Part shown: in pieces, positions 5,983-6,162 of the stretch
Layout: each line of letters opens with the position of its first letter
How positions within the stretch are numbered: the stretch's first letter is position 1
Assembly: GCA_905480065.1 (NCBI GenBank)
Contig: CAJQOV010000125.1
Coordinates: forward strand, 1-6,162
Direction: 5' to 3'
DNA: 6,162 nt
Source of the DNA: an uncultured Gammaproteobacteria bacterium
GTDB lineage: Bacteria > Pseudomonadota > Gammaproteobacteria > UBA9214
The notes under the pieces: generated by a model
What the model was told of the DNA's origin: nothing
The model's input: only the letters and a program-made list of their open reading frames with translations
The model's database searches: none
Program-made: the position numbers and the translations under genes

Positions 5983-6059
5983 CCGGGGTCAGAGCCCTGT
6001 CCGTGCAAACGCGTGGAGATGTCTCGACTGGCGTGGACGGAACCGGGGTCCGACCCCGG
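5983..6059. repeat. Degenerate inverted-repeat element sharing GGGGTCAGAGC with the 603-698 element
   Basis: The left arm (from 5983, containing GGGGTCAGAGC at 5985-5995) pairs imperfectly with the right arm ending at 6059, giving about 21 of 25 pairs with one bulge. The right end, 6043-6059, is itself a palindrome, CCGGGGTCCGACCCCGG. The decamer AACCGGGGTC occurs twice, at 5981-5990 and 6041-6050. GCGTGGA also repeats, at 6011-6017 and 6031-6037. The element begins 2 nt after the lipoprotein stop. With no T-tract it is not a standard terminator, though the structure could stabilise the mRNA 3' end or block readthrough. Confidence 0.65.
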
Positions 6060-6115
6060 CGACAGCGCAGGCAGCTCCGGGATGGAAATCCAGCACCATA
6101 CTCAGGAAAGTACGT

Positions 6116-6150
6116 CCCTTCTCCCTCCGGGAGAAGGACAGGATGAGGGG
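6116..6150. repeat. Third repeat class: CCTTCTCCC/GGGAGAAGG hairpin with trailing GAGGGG
   Basis: CCTTCTCCC (6117-6125) pairs perfectly with GGGAGAAGG (6129-6137) around a 3-nt loop. GGATGAGGGG follows at 6141-6150. This layout resembles a dispersed intergenic repeat seen in many proteobacteria, in which a CCCTCTCCC-type hairpin is followed by a GAGGG tail. The identification is from memory. The window ends 12 nt later, so the full extent cannot be seen. The stretch between this and the previous repeat (6060-6115) shows nothing recognisable. Confidence 0.5.
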
Positions 6151-6162
6151 ATGAAAATTCAG

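Overview
The window looks like a GC-rich gammaproteobacterial chromosome segment. The likely source is a chemoautotrophic sulfur oxidiser or a methanotroph. That guess rests on a pyrophosphate-dependent 6-phosphofructokinase (pfp) lying next to a membrane proton-pumping pyrophosphatase (hppA), an arrangement known from Methylococcus capsulatus and from sulfur-oxidising gammaproteobacterial symbionts. The genus cannot be fixed from the sequence alone.

Layout. Positions 1-40 hold the first 13 codons of adenylate kinase (adk) on the minus strand, including its P-loop. A 228-bp divergent intergenic region follows. From 269 every gene is on the plus strand: an unrecognised 109-aa cysteine-rich protein (269-598), a 96-bp near-perfect inverted-repeat element (603-698), pfp (726-1991), a 66-aa unrecognised protein (2154-2354), hppA (2371-4395) and a strong rho-independent terminator (4407-4436). 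Beyond the terminator are an unrecognised 236-aa helical protein (4566-5276) and a 169-aa lipoprotein (5471-5980). The right end is intergenic (5981-6162) and holds a second GGGGTCAGAGC-type inverted repeat and a third, different hairpin repeat.

How the genes fit together. Pfp interconverts fructose 6-phosphate plus PPi and fructose 1,6-bisphosphate plus Pi. HppA couples PPi hydrolysis to proton pumping (or the reverse). Together they would connect sugar-phosphate flux (glycolysis, Calvin cycle or RuMP cycle) to the PPi pool and the proton motive force. The 66-aa gene sits between them, 16 nt upstream of hppA, so it is probably part of the same transcription unit, and the terminator after hppA closes that unit. 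Removing the 603-698 element and one copy of its flanking AAATAT repeat would leave the 109-aa gene 24 nt from pfp, so that gene may once have been the first gene of the unit.

The most unusual non-coding signals are dispersed-repeat-like sequences in the gaps. Two inverted repeats share GGGGTCAGAGC, and each begins exactly 4 nt after a stop codon. There is also a CTYTGCG tandem repeat between pfp and the 66-aa gene, and a CCTTCTCCC/GGGAGAAGG hairpin at the right edge. No tRNA, rRNA, CRISPR array or transposase gene was seen.
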